Positions 27,389 through 36,460 of a DNA stretch of 64,000 nucleotides are shown here, piece after piece. Source of the stretch: Orrella marina. Its GTDB lineage: Bacteria; Pseudomonadota; Gammaproteobacteria; Burkholderiales; Burkholderiaceae_B. The notes under the pieces were generated by a model. That model ran no database searches and had not been told where the DNA came from. It saw only the letters and a list, made by a program, of their open reading frames with translations. Position 1 is the first letter of the stretch; each line of letters starts with the position of its first letter. The translations under genes and the position numbers were made by a program. The stretch spans positions 4,154,001 to 4,218,000 of the forward strand of contig NZ_CP028901.1 in NCBI RefSeq assembly GCF_003058465.1. Direction: 5' to 3'.

Positions 27389-28576
27389 ATGCAAACATCT
27401 ACCGAGTACTTCGCCGGACTGCGTCTGTTGCACGCACCGGGCCCGACCCATGTCCCCAAAGACGTCATGGACGCCATGTCTGATCAACCTCTGGATATGG
27501 GTGATCCACGGCTCGAAGAACTTGTGACGGATTGTGAGGCCGGTTTGAGAAATCTGCTCGGCTCAGAGAAATCCGACGTTTTCCTGTACGCCACCAACGG
27601 ACACGGTGCCTGGGAGGCTGTCATTGTCAATCTGGCCAGCCCGGGTCAGAAAGTCCTGGTTGCCAGCACGGGTCACTTTTCTAACTCGTGGGCAGAAATG
27701 ACTGAAGCGATGGGCGTGGAAGTGGTTCGCACCCCGTATCAGGAGGGTTATCCCATTGACCCGGCAAGTATCGAAGCTGCTTTGAATGCCGATGCTGCGC
27801 AGGAAATCGTGGCGGTGTTCGTGGTGCATACCGATACGGCGAGCAGTATTACCAGCGACGTGCCGGCGATCCGGCAGGCGATGGACCGTACCGGACACCC
27901 GGCTCTGCTGGTCGTTGATGTGGTGGCTTCGCTCGGAGCCACCCGGTTCGAGATGGATGCCTGGGGTGTGAACGTCACCATGGGGGCTTCCCAGAAAGGG
28001 CTGATGTCTCCACCTGGAGTGGGATTCTGCGCTGCGGATGCGCGGGCCATGGAGATTGCGCGTCGTAATCCTTCGCACCGATATTACTGGGACTGGGTCC
28101 GGCGCCAGGACGCGCCGGTCTATCGCAAGTTCTGTGGCACAGCTCCGCAGAATCACCTGATGGGACTGCGGGCTGCACTGGGGTTGATCCAGCGCGAAGG
28201 ATATGAAAATGTTCTGGCGCGCCACATACGTCTGTCGGGCGCTGTGCAGGCAGCGGTGGAGTGCTGGGCCAGTACCGGTGCTGTGAGCTTTGTGTGTCAG
28301 GTGCCCGCGGCCCGTTCGGTGTCAGTGACAGCGATCCACACTGCACCAGGCGTTGTTCCGGACGAGATCCGGCGAGTGGCCCGGGAGACGTTCAACGTGT
28401 CGATTGCTGGCGGACTCGGGCCTTTCGCGGGCCGAGTCTTTCGGATCGGTCACCTGGGCGACCTGAGCGCACCGATGGTGCTCGGATGTCTGGCGGCTGT
28501 CGAAGGGTCATTCCGGGAGCTGAACATCCAGGTCGGGGAGGGGGCTTTGCAGGCTGCACTCCAAAAGCTTTCCTGA
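27389..28576 (+). CDS. Class V aminotransferase (alanine/serine-glyoxylate type)
   Basis: The ~395-residue PLP enzyme has the family pattern: HAPGPTHVPKDVMDAM at the start, TNGHGAWEAVIVNLASPGQKVLV, HTDTASSITSDV, VVDVVASLGATRFEMDAWGV (Asp for the PLP nitrogen) and GASQKGLMSPPGVGF with the Schiff-base Lys. Such enzymes transfer amino groups between alanine, serine or other amines and glyoxylate or pyruvate. I start at the ATG at 27389 with GAGG upstream. It stands apart from the acyl-CoA operon by about 240 bases and has its own inverted repeat upstream. Confidence 0.9.
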   Translation: MQTSTEYFAGLRLLHAPGPTHVPKDVMDAMSDQPLDMGDPRLEELVTDCEAGLRNLLGSEKSDVFLYATNGHGAWEAVIVNLASPGQKVLVASTGHFSNSWAEMTEAMGVEVVRTPYQEGYPIDPASIEAALNADAAQEIVAVFVVHTDTASSITSDVPAIRQAMDRTGHPALLVVDVVASLGATRFEMDAWGVNVTMGASQKGLMSPPGVGFCAADARAMEIARRNPSHRYYWDWVRRQDAPVYRKFCGTAPQNHLMGLRAALGLIQREGYENVLARHIRLSGAVQAAVECWASTGAVSFVCQVPAARSVSVTAIHTAPGVVPDEIRRVARETFNVSIAGGLGPFAGRVFRIGHLGDLSAPMVLGCLAAVEGSFRELNIQVGEGALQAALQKLS

Positions 28577-28710
28577 TCCCGACTCCCCCTGGAGTCGGTC
28601 TGTTTTTCTGTCATCCAGTCATTCACACTGGGTGCAGAACTGTCGGTCAGTGGGGTTTTCAGATACGATTTGATGCGAGAGAACATCAGGGCCGCAGTGG
28701 TCCGGACAGA

Positions 28711-28746
28711 TCTATCGGGTCTATCGGGCCTATCATGTCTATCGGA
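28711..28746. repeat. 9-bp tandem repeat, four units
   Basis: Units TCTATCGGG, TCTATCGGG, CCTATCATG and TCTATCGGA follow one another directly, 70 bases before the start of the PcaB-like lyase. Confidence 0.8.
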
Positions 28747-28813
28747 GCTACCCGCTCTGCCCTGGTGTTTCATAGATAAGTCGAACATTCGATCAGATGA
28801 CAGGGGGAGAGAC

Positions 28814-30166
28814 ATGCCGGTTTCATTGCTGGATTCAGCACTTTTCAGGGATATGTTCGGGACGGGTGCCATGCGCTCGGTCTTTGACGACCAGGCCACG
28901 CTGGCCAGGTATGTCGAAGTGGAGGTCGCGCTTGCGCGGGTGCAGGCCAGACTGGGCATCATCCCGCACGAGGCTGCCCGACAAATCGAGCAGCTGGCCG
29001 ATGCGCGCAAGCTCGACATGGAGCGCATCAAGCACGACACCGAAAACGTCGGTTATCCCATTTTGCCACTCGTGCACCAGATCTCGGATATGTGTGGTGA
29101 AGCCGGTGGCTATCTGCACTGGGGGGCGACCACCCAGGACATCATGGACATGGCGACGGTGCTGCAGGTCAGGCAGGCCCTGGCTCTGGTCGATGCCGAT
29201 CTGGCTGAGCTCGATTCGATTCTTGACCAGATGGCCGCTCAGTATCGTGACACACCGATGGCAGGCCGTACCCATCTGCAACATGCGTTGCCCGTGACAT
29301 TCGGCTACAAGGCTGCAGTCTGGCTACTGATGGTCAGACGTCATCGGGAGCGTCTGGCGCAGTTGCGACCACGGGTTGAAGTCGGACAGTTCGGTGGTGC
29401 GGCTGGCACGCTCGCCTCACTGGGTGAGCAGGGGCTTGCTGTTCATCAGGCGCTCATGGAAGATCTGGGACTGGAGTCGTCACCAGTGACCTGGCATGTC
29501 GCGCGCGACGGACTCGCCGAGGCGGTGCAGTTTCTCGGGCTGGTGACCGGCAGTCTGGGCAAGATTGCCTACGACATCATGTTGATGATGACCAATGAGC
29601 TTGGCGAAGCATTCGAGCCATTTGTCAAAGGTCGCGGTGCCTCGAGCACGATGCCACAGAAGCGCAATCCAATCTCGTGCGAGCTCATCACCTATTCGGC
29701 TCGTGCTGTGCGCCAGCACTGCGGCCTCATGCTGGATGCCCTCATCCAGGACTTCGAGCGGGCAACAGGTCCGTGGCATCTGGAATGGAGTGCCATACCG
29801 GAATCATTCATCCTGACCGCGGGTGCCCTGAATCAGGCGAAGTTCATGCTGGCCGGACTGGAAGTCGACACTGCAAGAATGGCGCACAATCTGGACATGT
29901 CCGGTGGCCTGATCGTGGCCGAAGCAGTGATGATGGGTATGGCGCCGCATCTTGGCAGGCAGGTTGCACACGACGTTGTTTATGACGCGTGCCGAGTCGC
30001 CGCGCAGGAGCGACGGCTCCTGGCTGCCGTCCTAAAGGAAAACGCAACTGTATCTGCTAAATTAACTGTTCAGCAGATCGAGTCCCTGTGTGATCCGGCA
30101 AACTATCTTGGCAGTGCACCCCGGATGGTCGATCGCACCAGGGCGTGGAACAATGGCAGTGCATGA
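28814..30166 (+). CDS. Fumarase/aspartase superfamily lyase, PcaB/adenylosuccinate-lyase-like
   Basis: The 450-residue protein starts at the ATG at 28814 (GGGGAGA upstream). It shows the superfamily's three conserved regions: GYLHWGATTQDIMD, MAGRTHLQHALPVTFGYK and the signature SSTMPQKRNPISCE. The layout, with VGQFGGAAGTLASLG, matches 3-carboxy-cis,cis-muconate cycloisomerase and its relatives rather than fumarase. PcaB acts in protocatechuate breakdown, and a PcaC-like gene lies 7 kb upstream, but no other pca genes are present, so a C-N or C-O lyase for another substrate is equally possible. Confidence 0.85.
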   Translation: MPVSLLDSALFRDMFGTGAMRSVFDDQATLARYVEVEVALARVQARLGIIPHEAARQIEQLADARKLDMERIKHDTENVGYPILPLVHQISDMCGEAGGYLHWGATTQDIMDMATVLQVRQALALVDADLAELDSILDQMAAQYRDTPMAGRTHLQHALPVTFGYKAAVWLLMVRRHRERLAQLRPRVEVGQFGGAAGTLASLGEQGLAVHQALMEDLGLESSPVTWHVARDGLAEAVQFLGLVTGSLGKIAYDIMLMMTNELGEAFEPFVKGRGASSTMPQKRNPISCELITYSARAVRQHCGLMLDALIQDFERATGPWHLEWSAIPESFILTAGALNQAKFMLAGLEVDTARMAHNLDMSGGLIVAEAVMMGMAPHLGRQVAHDVVYDACRVAAQERRLLAAVLKENATVSAKLTVQQIESLCDPANYLGSAPRMVDRTRAWNNGSA

Positions 30167-30178
30167 AGGAGTCTTGAA

Positions 30179-31024
30179 TTGGGTAAATCACTGAAACACT
30201 GGTTCGTAGCCGGTGCGACTGCACTGGCAGTTGGAGCGGGACTGGCGGGGCACGCATCTGCGTCGACCCCTGCAGCGCCGAACGCGAATCACGCCATCTG
30301 GATGATGGGTGAAGTGCATGACAATCCGGAAGCGCATTTTTTCCGGTTGCAGGATCTCTCGCGTGCACTGGGTGGAACCTGGCGTCCCGCTCTTCTGATG
30401 GAGCAGTTTGATACTGATCGACAGGATGCACTGACTCAGGCCTGGCAGACCTGCAAGGATGCAGACTGTGTTATCCGGGACGCAGGTGGTGGCGCCAACT
30501 GGAACTGGGATTTGTACAAGCCTCTCATCAACCTGGCACTTGAGTATCGTCTGCCGCTCGTGGCTGCGAATCTCTCGCGTGAGCAGGTCAGAGAAGTCAT
30601 GAAGACGGGTTATGGCTCGGTGTTTGACGAGCAGACGATCCAGAAGTTTGGCCTGAATCGTCCTTTGCCAGCACAGTTGTTGTCCGGTCAGGCACAGGCG
30701 ATCGATGAAGGCCACTGCAACATGCTGGACGCTCAAACCACCCAGGCCATGGTGCGCGGGCAGATCGCACGTGATGTCAACTTTGCCCGACTGATCGAGC
30801 AATATGCACCACAGGGCGTGGTGCTGGTGGCTGGCAATGGGCACGTACGACGCGACATAGGTGTGCTGCAATGGCTGTCACCCGAGATTGCCAGCCGGGT
30901 TGTGGTCTCTGGCTACGTCGAGCCCGGTGCACTGGATGCGACTTTGTTTGACCGCATCCGTTTCGTGCAGCCGCACGATCGTCCTGATCCTTGCGAAGCA
31001 TTCAGAAAATCTCGGGGGCAATAG
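30179..31024 (+). CDS. ChaN-like haem-binding/uptake protein (DUF399)
   Basis: A TTG at 30179 with AAGGAG seven bases upstream starts a 281-residue protein with a signal peptide (FVAGATALAVGAGLAGHASAS). The DUF399 pattern follows: MMGEVHDNPEAHFFRL, LLMEQFDTDRQDAL and, near the end, LVAGNGHVRRDIGV. ChaN-type proteins bind haem and occur beside iron-uptake genes; here there is no lipobox, so it may be periplasmic. It starts 12 bases after the lyase stop and may share that transcript. Confidence 0.82.
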   Translation: MGKSLKHWFVAGATALAVGAGLAGHASASTPAAPNANHAIWMMGEVHDNPEAHFFRLQDLSRALGGTWRPALLMEQFDTDRQDALTQAWQTCKDADCVIRDAGGGANWNWDLYKPLINLALEYRLPLVAANLSREQVREVMKTGYGSVFDEQTIQKFGLNRPLPAQLLSGQAQAIDEGHCNMLDAQTTQAMVRGQIARDVNFARLIEQYAPQGVVLVAGNGHVRRDIGVLQWLSPEIASRVVVSGYVEPGALDATLFDRIRFVQPHDRPDPCEAFRKSRGQ

Positions 31025-31347
31025 TTCTTTGTGTCGAGGATCGTTGCCTCTGGAAAAGCTTCTCAACCAGGTGGCTCACCCAGGTGGGTCACTCCAGGTG
31101 TTGCGGGCTCGCCAGCGACCCCAGTGGCGACTGTATAAAAAGAATGGGACTCAAGCTGAAACGGCTGGCAACCGCAACTGCCCTACCCGTGGCGAGTCCG
31201 TCCAGCAATGGCGGCGCTACGGCAGAGACCGTCTCTGCCGTAGCCGGGAAAGTCACGCCTGTCAGATACGACGGTGGTCAGCAAGACACGTCGGGGCAGG
31301 AAAAGAACCGTGCGCACCTTCGCGCACTTTGTTGAGAGTAGCATTCC
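31025..31347. other. Intergenic region containing a hairpin
   Basis: No coding frame is credible. A perfect inverted repeat at 31216-31244 (GCTACGGCAGAGAC and its complement, one central base) could end the ChaN-like transcript, although no U-run follows. Confidence 0.45.
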
Positions 31348-31644
31348 ATGCCTTACTTGATCGAAACGACCGACAAACCAGACAGTCTGGCACTACGAAA
31401 GCATGCGCGTGAGGCACACCTCGCTTTTCTTGATGCGCACAAGTCACTACTGCTGGCTTGCGGGGCCAAGCTCAACGATGACGGGACAGATCTGGGCGGG
31501 GGAGTCTACATCGTCGATGTTGAAACCCGTGAGCAAGCTCAGGCTTTCATTGAACAGGACCCCTTCTATCAGGCGCAACTGTTTGCCGACATCCGGATTG
31601 TCCGGTGGCGCAAGGCCTATCTTGATGGTGCCGGGTATTTATAG
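31348..31644 (+). CDS. YciI family protein
   Basis: This 98-residue single-domain protein has the YciI/DGPF-type ferredoxin-like fold: an N-terminal strand (MPYLIETTDKPDS), RKHAREAHLAFLDAH with the conserved His/Asp region, and ARGEE-like DVETREQAQAFIEQDPFYQAQLF before the last strand. The family includes dehalogenase-like and small hydrolytic proteins, but most have no assigned function. It is monocistronic. Confidence 0.88.
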   Translation: MPYLIETTDKPDSLALRKHAREAHLAFLDAHKSLLLACGAKLNDDGTDLGGGVYIVDVETREQAQAFIEQDPFYQAQLFADIRIVRWRKAYLDGAGYL

Positions 31645-31778
31645 AGTAGACGGGTCTCCTGGCCCGTTCGTTGATATCTGTCGGACTGCCCGTTTGATCC
31701 AGAGAAACTCAGGATCAAAACCGATGGCGTGATCGCTGGGGCCGGGTCAAGTTCTCGACTCGACCCGGTATCCTTTCC

Positions 31779-33445
31779 TTACTTAACCGACGGTTCGATG
31801 GCAATGTCCACCAGAGAGGGTTTGCCACTGGCAATCGCCTCTCTGACAGCAGCCTGGATGTCTGATGCTTTCTCAACGCGAACAGCGTTCAGGCCAAATC
31901 CCTTTGCGACAGAAAGAAAATCAATCTCAGGATCGCTCATGTCCATGCCGACAAACTGGTTCGAGCCACGCATTGCGATCAGACGGTCCTTGATGATCTG
32001 GTAGCTCTGGTTGTTCAAAATGACATAAGTCACGGGCAGCTTCAGGTGCGCCGCTGTCCAGATGGCCTGGATGCTGTAGAGCGAGCTGCCATCACCGATC
32101 GTCGCGACCACTGGGCGCCCGGGGTGAGCCAGACTGGCACCGATTGCACCCGCCATCCCGAACCCGAGACCGCCACTTGTGAGTCCGTAGTAAGAACTTG
32201 GGCTGTTGGCATGCATCAGCTTGAACAGCATGGCACTGTAGGTCGGATTCTCGTCAACCACGATGGTGTCGGGTGTGAGTGCCTCAACCACTTGCAGGAC
32301 CGCGTAGTCTGCCTGTGCGGGAGCCGAGTTGGCATGCTGCGCCAGTGACTCAACCAGCGAGGCGCGGCGGCTTTGCCAGTTGGTGGGTTTGAGTTCATCG
32401 ATTCTTGCTTTGGCAGCAGTGCGCTCAGAATCATCCAGCATGGTGTCGAGCATGGGTAGCATTGCGCGCAGCGTGCTTGCTACATTGGCCTGGATCGCCA
32501 TTTCGGTCGGGTAGTTCTTGCCGAGTTCCCAGTCCCTTTCACTGATGTGAATGACCGGCATGCCCACGGGCAGGGGTTCGACATCGGCCTTCGGAGACAT
32601 ACGAAGCAGGTCGCCGCCCAGGCAGATCATGAGGTCGTGCTGCGATAAGGTTTCGAGTACTTTGTGCTGATTTCGGGTGATTTCGCCCATGTTGGCAGGG
32701 TGCTCTGTCGGAAACCGGCTGTTGTATGGGACCGACTCTTGATAGACGGCGGCGCCAATCCGGGTGGCGAACTCGCCGGCTTCCTTGAAACAGTCATGGC
32801 GTGCCAGTTCATGACCGGCCAGAATGACTGGACGTTTCGCCTGCCTGATCCGGTTGATCAGTGCTTGCAGGGTCTGGGTGTCGGGTTGCACGGTGCCTTG
32901 TACGCGGGTGGGATGCCCCAGAACCATCTCTGCAGACTCGTCCAGAATACTGCCAGGCAGACTGATGAAGACAGGACCCGTTGGGGTGTCATGGCGATCT
33001 TGGCAGCACGGTGAACGATGCGAGGCAGATCCTCTGCACGTTCGACCTCGACAGCCCACTTGACCAGCGGTTCGGCGATGCGAACAAGCGGTTCGTACAG
33101 CAGGGGTTCGGTCAGTCCGTAGCCTGCTTCGTATTGCCCGGCAGTCACGATGATGGGTGAGCCGGAGAACTTTGCGGTATAGAGTGCACCCATCGCATGG
33201 CCGAGTCCTGGTGTGCAGTGCAGATTCACAGCGCTGAGTCGGCCACTGGCACGACCGTAGCCATCCGCCATCGCCAGCACAATGCTTTCCTGAAGACCCA
33301 GAACGTACTGAACCTGGGGATAGTTGGGAACGACCTCCATCAGAGCAAGCTCTGTGGTGCCGGGGTTGCCAAACATGTGGGTTACGCCTTCCTGGACCAG
33401 CAATTCCATGAAGGCATCGCGTCCGGTGTAAGTGGTCTGAGTCAT
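31779..33445 (-). CDS. ThDP-dependent benzoylformate-decarboxylase-like enzyme, apparently frameshifted
   Basis: The N-terminal part starts at the ATG at 33445 (AAAGGACG upstream): GVTHMFGNPGTTELALMEV (binding-domain start with the usual Glu in GLQESIVLAMADGYG) runs to KIAMTP, then shifts frame. The rest reads TGPVFISLPGSIL, the central NAD-like domain, and the ThDP-binding motif GDGSSLYSIQAIWTAAHLKLPVTYVILNN. Adding one C to the C4 run (plus-strand G4 at 32983-32986) yields one ~555-residue enzyme. Relatives decarboxylate aromatic 2-oxo acids or act as carboligases. The intact sequence on both sides suggests a recent mutation or a sequence error. Confidence 0.8.
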
Positions 33446-33670
33446 GGGCGGTCTGCGTCCTTTCTCTAAGTAAAGTCTGGTGGTTTGCGAAGCAGGCTTG
33501 TCGCGAGCCATCGCGCGCGATAAGGTTCTGCATGTGTGACAGAATAATCGCGGGCGCTCAGTCTGCAAAGGCCGCGCAGCAGATGCTGTAAATGTCGTGG
33601 ATGTGTTTTTTAAGTCTATGACTAAAAAGCTTTTTTTGTAAGATTCAGAAAGAACAACTCGGGAATACTT

Positions 33671-34453
33671 ATGCTTATTTCGTTAAAGAATCGTGTCGCG
33701 TTGATCACGGGTGCAAGCCAGGGGCTCGGGCGCGCAATGGCACACCGGCTGGCGGCCTCCGGTGCGGATGTCGTGATGCTTGCCCGTCGGCAGGAACTGC
33801 TTGACGAGGTGTCGGGTGAGATCGCAAAGGAAACTGGACAGCGAGTCAAGGGATATTCCTGCGACGTCAGCCAGATCGATCAGCTCGAGGCGGTATGGCA
33901 ACAGGTGGAGAAAGATTTCGGGAAGGTGGACATTCTGATCAACAACGCTGGTTCGTCTGCAAGACATCCGATTGATACGCTGAGCCTGGACAAGCTTCAG
34001 ACCGACTTTGATCTGAAGGTCAAGCCTGCTTTGCGACTGGCCCAGTTGGCCTCGTCAGGCATGAAAGCGCAGCGCTGGGGCCGTATCATCAACGTAGTCA
34101 ACATTGGCGCAAAGGCACCCGCAGGCGGTACAGCACCGACGACCATGAACCGTGCGTCAGGGATCGCCATGACGAAGGTCATGTCCAAAGAGTTCGCACC
34201 GCACAACATTCTGGTGAATGCGTTGTGCGTGGGTCAGATCATGTCGGAACAGTGGGTAGGCTATTACAAGAAAGACAATCCTGACATGTCATTTGAAGAC
34301 TACATCGCCATGCGAGGCAAGCCGATTCCGATGGGTCGGATCGGGGAGGCTGAAGAGTTTGCAAACGTCGCCTGCTTCCTTGTTTCGGATCAGGCTTCTT
34401 ATGTCACAGGTGTTGCGATCAACGTGGACGGTGGTTTCAGCCCTGTCACCTGA
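33671..34453 (+). CDS. SDR family oxidoreductase
   Basis: The 260-residue protein has TGASQGLGRAMAHR, an Arg pair for NADP (MLARRQELLDEV), NNAG and VNGGF-like C-terminal VDGGFSPVT. The usual YxxxK is replaced: the segment after NVVNIGAKAP reads TMNRASGIAMTKVMSKEF, so a Tyr is not visible at the catalytic position. This resembles the divergent SDR7-like group and may mean altered catalysis. It is divergent from the ThDP enzyme across a 225-base, A/T-rich promoter region. Confidence 0.8.
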   Translation: MLISLKNRVALITGASQGLGRAMAHRLAASGADVVMLARRQELLDEVSGEIAKETGQRVKGYSCDVSQIDQLEAVWQQVEKDFGKVDILINNAGSSARHPIDTLSLDKLQTDFDLKVKPALRLAQLASSGMKAQRWGRIINVVNIGAKAPAGGTAPTTMNRASGIAMTKVMSKEFAPHNILVNALCVGQIMSEQWVGYYKKDNPDMSFEDYIAMRGKPIPMGRIGEAEEFANVACFLVSDQASYVTGVAINVDGGFSPVT

Positions 34454-34510
34454 AGAACAGCGCAGATGGTGACGCGTGCCCCATCAGTAAACGGGTGGGG
34501 TGATCGTGAT

Positions 34511-34528
34511 GCGTTTGCGTTTGCGTGA
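34511..34528. repeat. 6-bp tandem repeat, three units
   Basis: GCGTTT, GCGTTT, GCGTGA in tandem, between the SDR gene and the small lipoprotein gene. Confidence 0.7.
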
Positions 34529-34630
34529 TACCCGGTTCTGGACCCAGCGGGACGTGCCATAATACTTTCGCTGGAACATATGTAAGAGAACAGATTCCAA
34601 ATCTCGACATGACCCGGAGGCAGATCGATT

Positions 34631-34765
34631 GTGAACAAGGCGATTTTCAAACCATTAAAGTGGCTGTCGTTGCTTGCGATTGTGACCGCGCTTGGTGGAT
34701 GTGGGCTGAATCCGCCGGTCGAACGTACGCCAGACGGTTTCGATCCCCCGTACGATTACTACTGA
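34631..34765 (+). CDS. Small lipoprotein, 44 residues
   Basis: A GTG at 34631 has GGAGG ten bases upstream and opens a 44-codon frame: basic start (MNKAIFKPLK), a hydrophobic run (WLSLLAIVTA) and a lipobox LGGC with Cys at residue 24. The 20-residue tail is Pro/Asp/Tyr-rich and ends PPYDYY. This is the form of tiny outer-membrane lipoproteins such as LptM, but the LptM motif GPLY is not present, so I do not assign it. An IS605-type end relic begins exactly at its stop codon. Confidence 0.65.
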   Translation: MNKAIFKPLKWLSLLAIVTALGGCGLNPPVERTPDGFDPPYDYY

Positions 34766-34811
34766 CCAACTGTGAGCGCAAGCACCTGACTTTAGCCATG
34801 GGCTGGTTCAG
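34764..34811. mobile_element. IS200/IS605-type right-end relic (copy 2)
   Basis: This stretch aligns with 21635-21681 over its whole length with one gap; shared blocks are GCGCAAGC, GACTTTAG, CATGGG and TGGTTCAG. It starts within the stop codon of the small lipoprotein gene and is followed by the decayed mazF. No transposase or tnpB is adjacent. Confidence 0.45.
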
Positions 34812-34848
34812 TTGTAATACTCGCGGCTAGAGCTATGCCTACTGGCTT

Positions 34849-35198
34849 TCAGTCATCTTCAAATACAGCCACCAGGCAGTCCAGAACCTCTTGCATAACT
34901 GGCACTGGCGCTTTTTTCCACGAACCTGGTTTTACGAGCCGCCCAATCCAGACTTTTCAATTGATGCACATGAACTGAGCCATCGGTGCGCAACCTCTGA
35001 CCCGTCAGTGAAACCAGAAAACCGGCTTCTCTAGCCACATGGCACGGCGCCACCAGAGACTCGACACACCATGGCAAGCTTGAACTTCGCGTTAAATGAC
35101 TTTGGTGACACCATCAAGCAATAGTGATTACCGATCATTTCTTTGCCGGTCGCCGGGTCAAACTGCAAGTGCACAATATCCCCACGGCCAGACGTCAA
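34849..35198 (-). pseudogene. mazF/pemK-type toxin, decayed
   Basis: Three reading frames together spell a complete MazF. From a TTG at 35198: GRGDIVHLQFDPATGKEMIG, then SPKSFNAKFKLAMVCRVSGG, ending at an in-frame TAG. A second frame continues with AREAGFLVSLTGQRLRTDG and HQLKSLDWAARKTRFVEK, the diagnostic MazF core. A third, after the plus-strand T6 run at 34912-34917, gives APVPVMQEVLDCLVAVFEDD and the stop at 34849. At least two frameshifts separate the parts, so no active endoribonuclease toxin should be made. The remains of a MazE antitoxin lie directly upstream. Confidence 0.75.
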
Positions 35199-35272
35199 AG
35201 CTCAGCCCCGACGGCTTGCATTTCGTCCCAGTCATCTACTCGACCAGTATCTGACGGCGTAGCTGCCAGCAG
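35195..35272 (-). pseudogene. MazE/AbrB-type antitoxin, C-terminal remnant
   Basis: The frame ending at 35195 reads LLAATPSDTGRVDDWDEMQ and AVGAEL, the typical acidic, Trp-containing toxin-wrapping tail of MazE antitoxins. Its stop overlaps the mazF start (TTGA). Upstream, the AbrB-like DNA-binding half could not be found in any frame, so the gene is truncated or scrambled. Confidence 0.6.
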
Positions 35273-35644
35273 GATTAACTGGCAAGCACCATTGCCAGCG
35301 ATTGCTGTTCTCGGCGGGGACAAATGGCGGGTTTGCTGCGTAGGCTCGAAGAAGGTTAAACCTTTTCCGGGGCAAGCATTGCAACTGCTAACTCATGCCG
35401 GATTCATCACCAGGACGGGCCGACTCAGAACGCTCAAACTGGCCCCGACTCGACCCGACCCGACAACGACGTGAGTGGATCACCGGCCTATGGGATGCGA
35501 CCAGAACCTTTGAGATCCCGTGGCCCGTCAAAGCTATCTTCAGCCCTGTTCCAACTCTTTAATGGGAAATCCCGGTTGAAGCCTGTGCTCAGGCAATGCA
35601 ACCGGGTACAGGCTTCAATCACGCACTTATAAAGCTACGAGCTT
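35273..35644. other. Degenerate region beyond the mazEF relic
   Basis: No recognisable gene. One plus-strand frame (about 35400-35560) reads like coding sequence (REWITGLWDATRTFEIPW) but has no start and no family I can name. An inverted repeat (TTGAAGCCTGT at 35576-35586 with its complement at 35608-35618) may end the outer-membrane-protein transcript arriving from the right. Confidence 0.4.
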
Positions 35645-36460
35645 TTAAAACTGGTAAGACAATGTAGTGGTGACGTTCAGGCCCCGACTCTTGTCCTCTG
35701 AGCCCAGCGCATGGCTGGTACCAACACCGAAGCCGATCTGCAGGTTGTCCACGGGTGCATATGAAAACGCGAGCTGCGTGAACGCTTCATAGCTGCTGTT
35801 GTAGCCAGGATTGGTCTGTACGCCAAGATCCAGGCCTGCCTTCCATTGATCGTTGATGATCCACACCGGTGCGACCGATGCCGTCCAGATGTGATTACGT
35901 TCGAACTCCCAGTCAGGCATGTTCGATTGATAGTTGCTGTTGTACTTGAGGTTGGCGTGCAACTCGTAGTTATCGGCGAGGTAAGACCCGATCATGGCCA
36001 GTCCCCAGTTTGTCCGGGCAGTTCCGAGGCCGTTGGACTGCATGTTTTTTGAGACAGGGATCAGAATGGTCGGTTTGATGGCAGCACTGAAGCCTTTTGT
36101 CTGGTCACCATAGACGTTCCATTTGAGACCCAGTTCGGAGTTTTGCCATCCTGTCGGGCTGCGCAACTGACGGGAGAGCCCGAGCGAGACGTCAATTTCA
36201 TCCGTCACGCCATAGGTGTAGGTGAACGGAATCGTTGCTGAGTAAGCGTTCATGTCGACACGGTCGTCAAGTTCCATGTCCAGATTGGTACTTCGCTCGA
36301 AGACGTACCCGAGTTCGACCTGATTGTTGCCTTTTCCCTGGGTGCCGGTGTCATCAGTCGCCAGCGGAGAAAAGGCATGGGCGGAGGAGGTTATTCCGAT
36401 GGCCACAAGGGCCAGAGTTGTCATCAGAGGTCTGGAGTGCGCGGGTTTTGTATGACTCAT
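35645..36460 (-). CDS. Outer-membrane beta-barrel protein, Phenol_MetA_deg-like
   Basis: The 271-residue protein has a signal peptide (TTLALVAIGITSSAHA) and then alternating beta-strands (NNQVELGYVFERS, TIPFTYTYGVTDEIDVSLGL, GLKWNVYG, AIKPTILIPVS, LGMAMIGSYLADNYELHANL). It ends in TTTLSYQF, with the terminal Phe recognised by the BAM machinery. The pattern matches the 'phenol degradation MetA pathway' barrel family, whose members are thought to import or export hydrophobic compounds. It is monocistronic. Confidence 0.75.
   Translation of the reverse strand: MSHTKPAHSRPLMTTLALVAIGITSSAHAFSPLATDDTGTQGKGNNQVELGYVFERSTNLDMELDDRVDMNAYSATIPFTYTYGVTDEIDVSLGLSRQLRSPTGWQNSELGLKWNVYGDQTKGFSAAIKPTILIPVSKNMQSNGLGTARTNWGLAMIGSYLADNYELHANLKYNSNYQSNMPDWEFERNHIWTASVAPVWIINDQWKAGLDLGVQTNPGYNSSYEAFTQLAFSYAPVDNLQIGFGVGTSHALGSEDKSRGLNVTTTLSYQF

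Noticed and set aside
21798..30166. A protocatechuate (pca) pathway cluster, based on PcaC-like and PcaB-like genes
   Set aside because: pcaGH, pcaD, pcaIJ and a regulator are all missing, and the two genes are separated by an unrelated acyl-CoA operon.
35400..35560. Plus-strand frame reading REWITGLWDATRTFEIPW, possibly a transposase remnant
   Set aside because: No start, no second conserved motif and no recognised family; too little to name.
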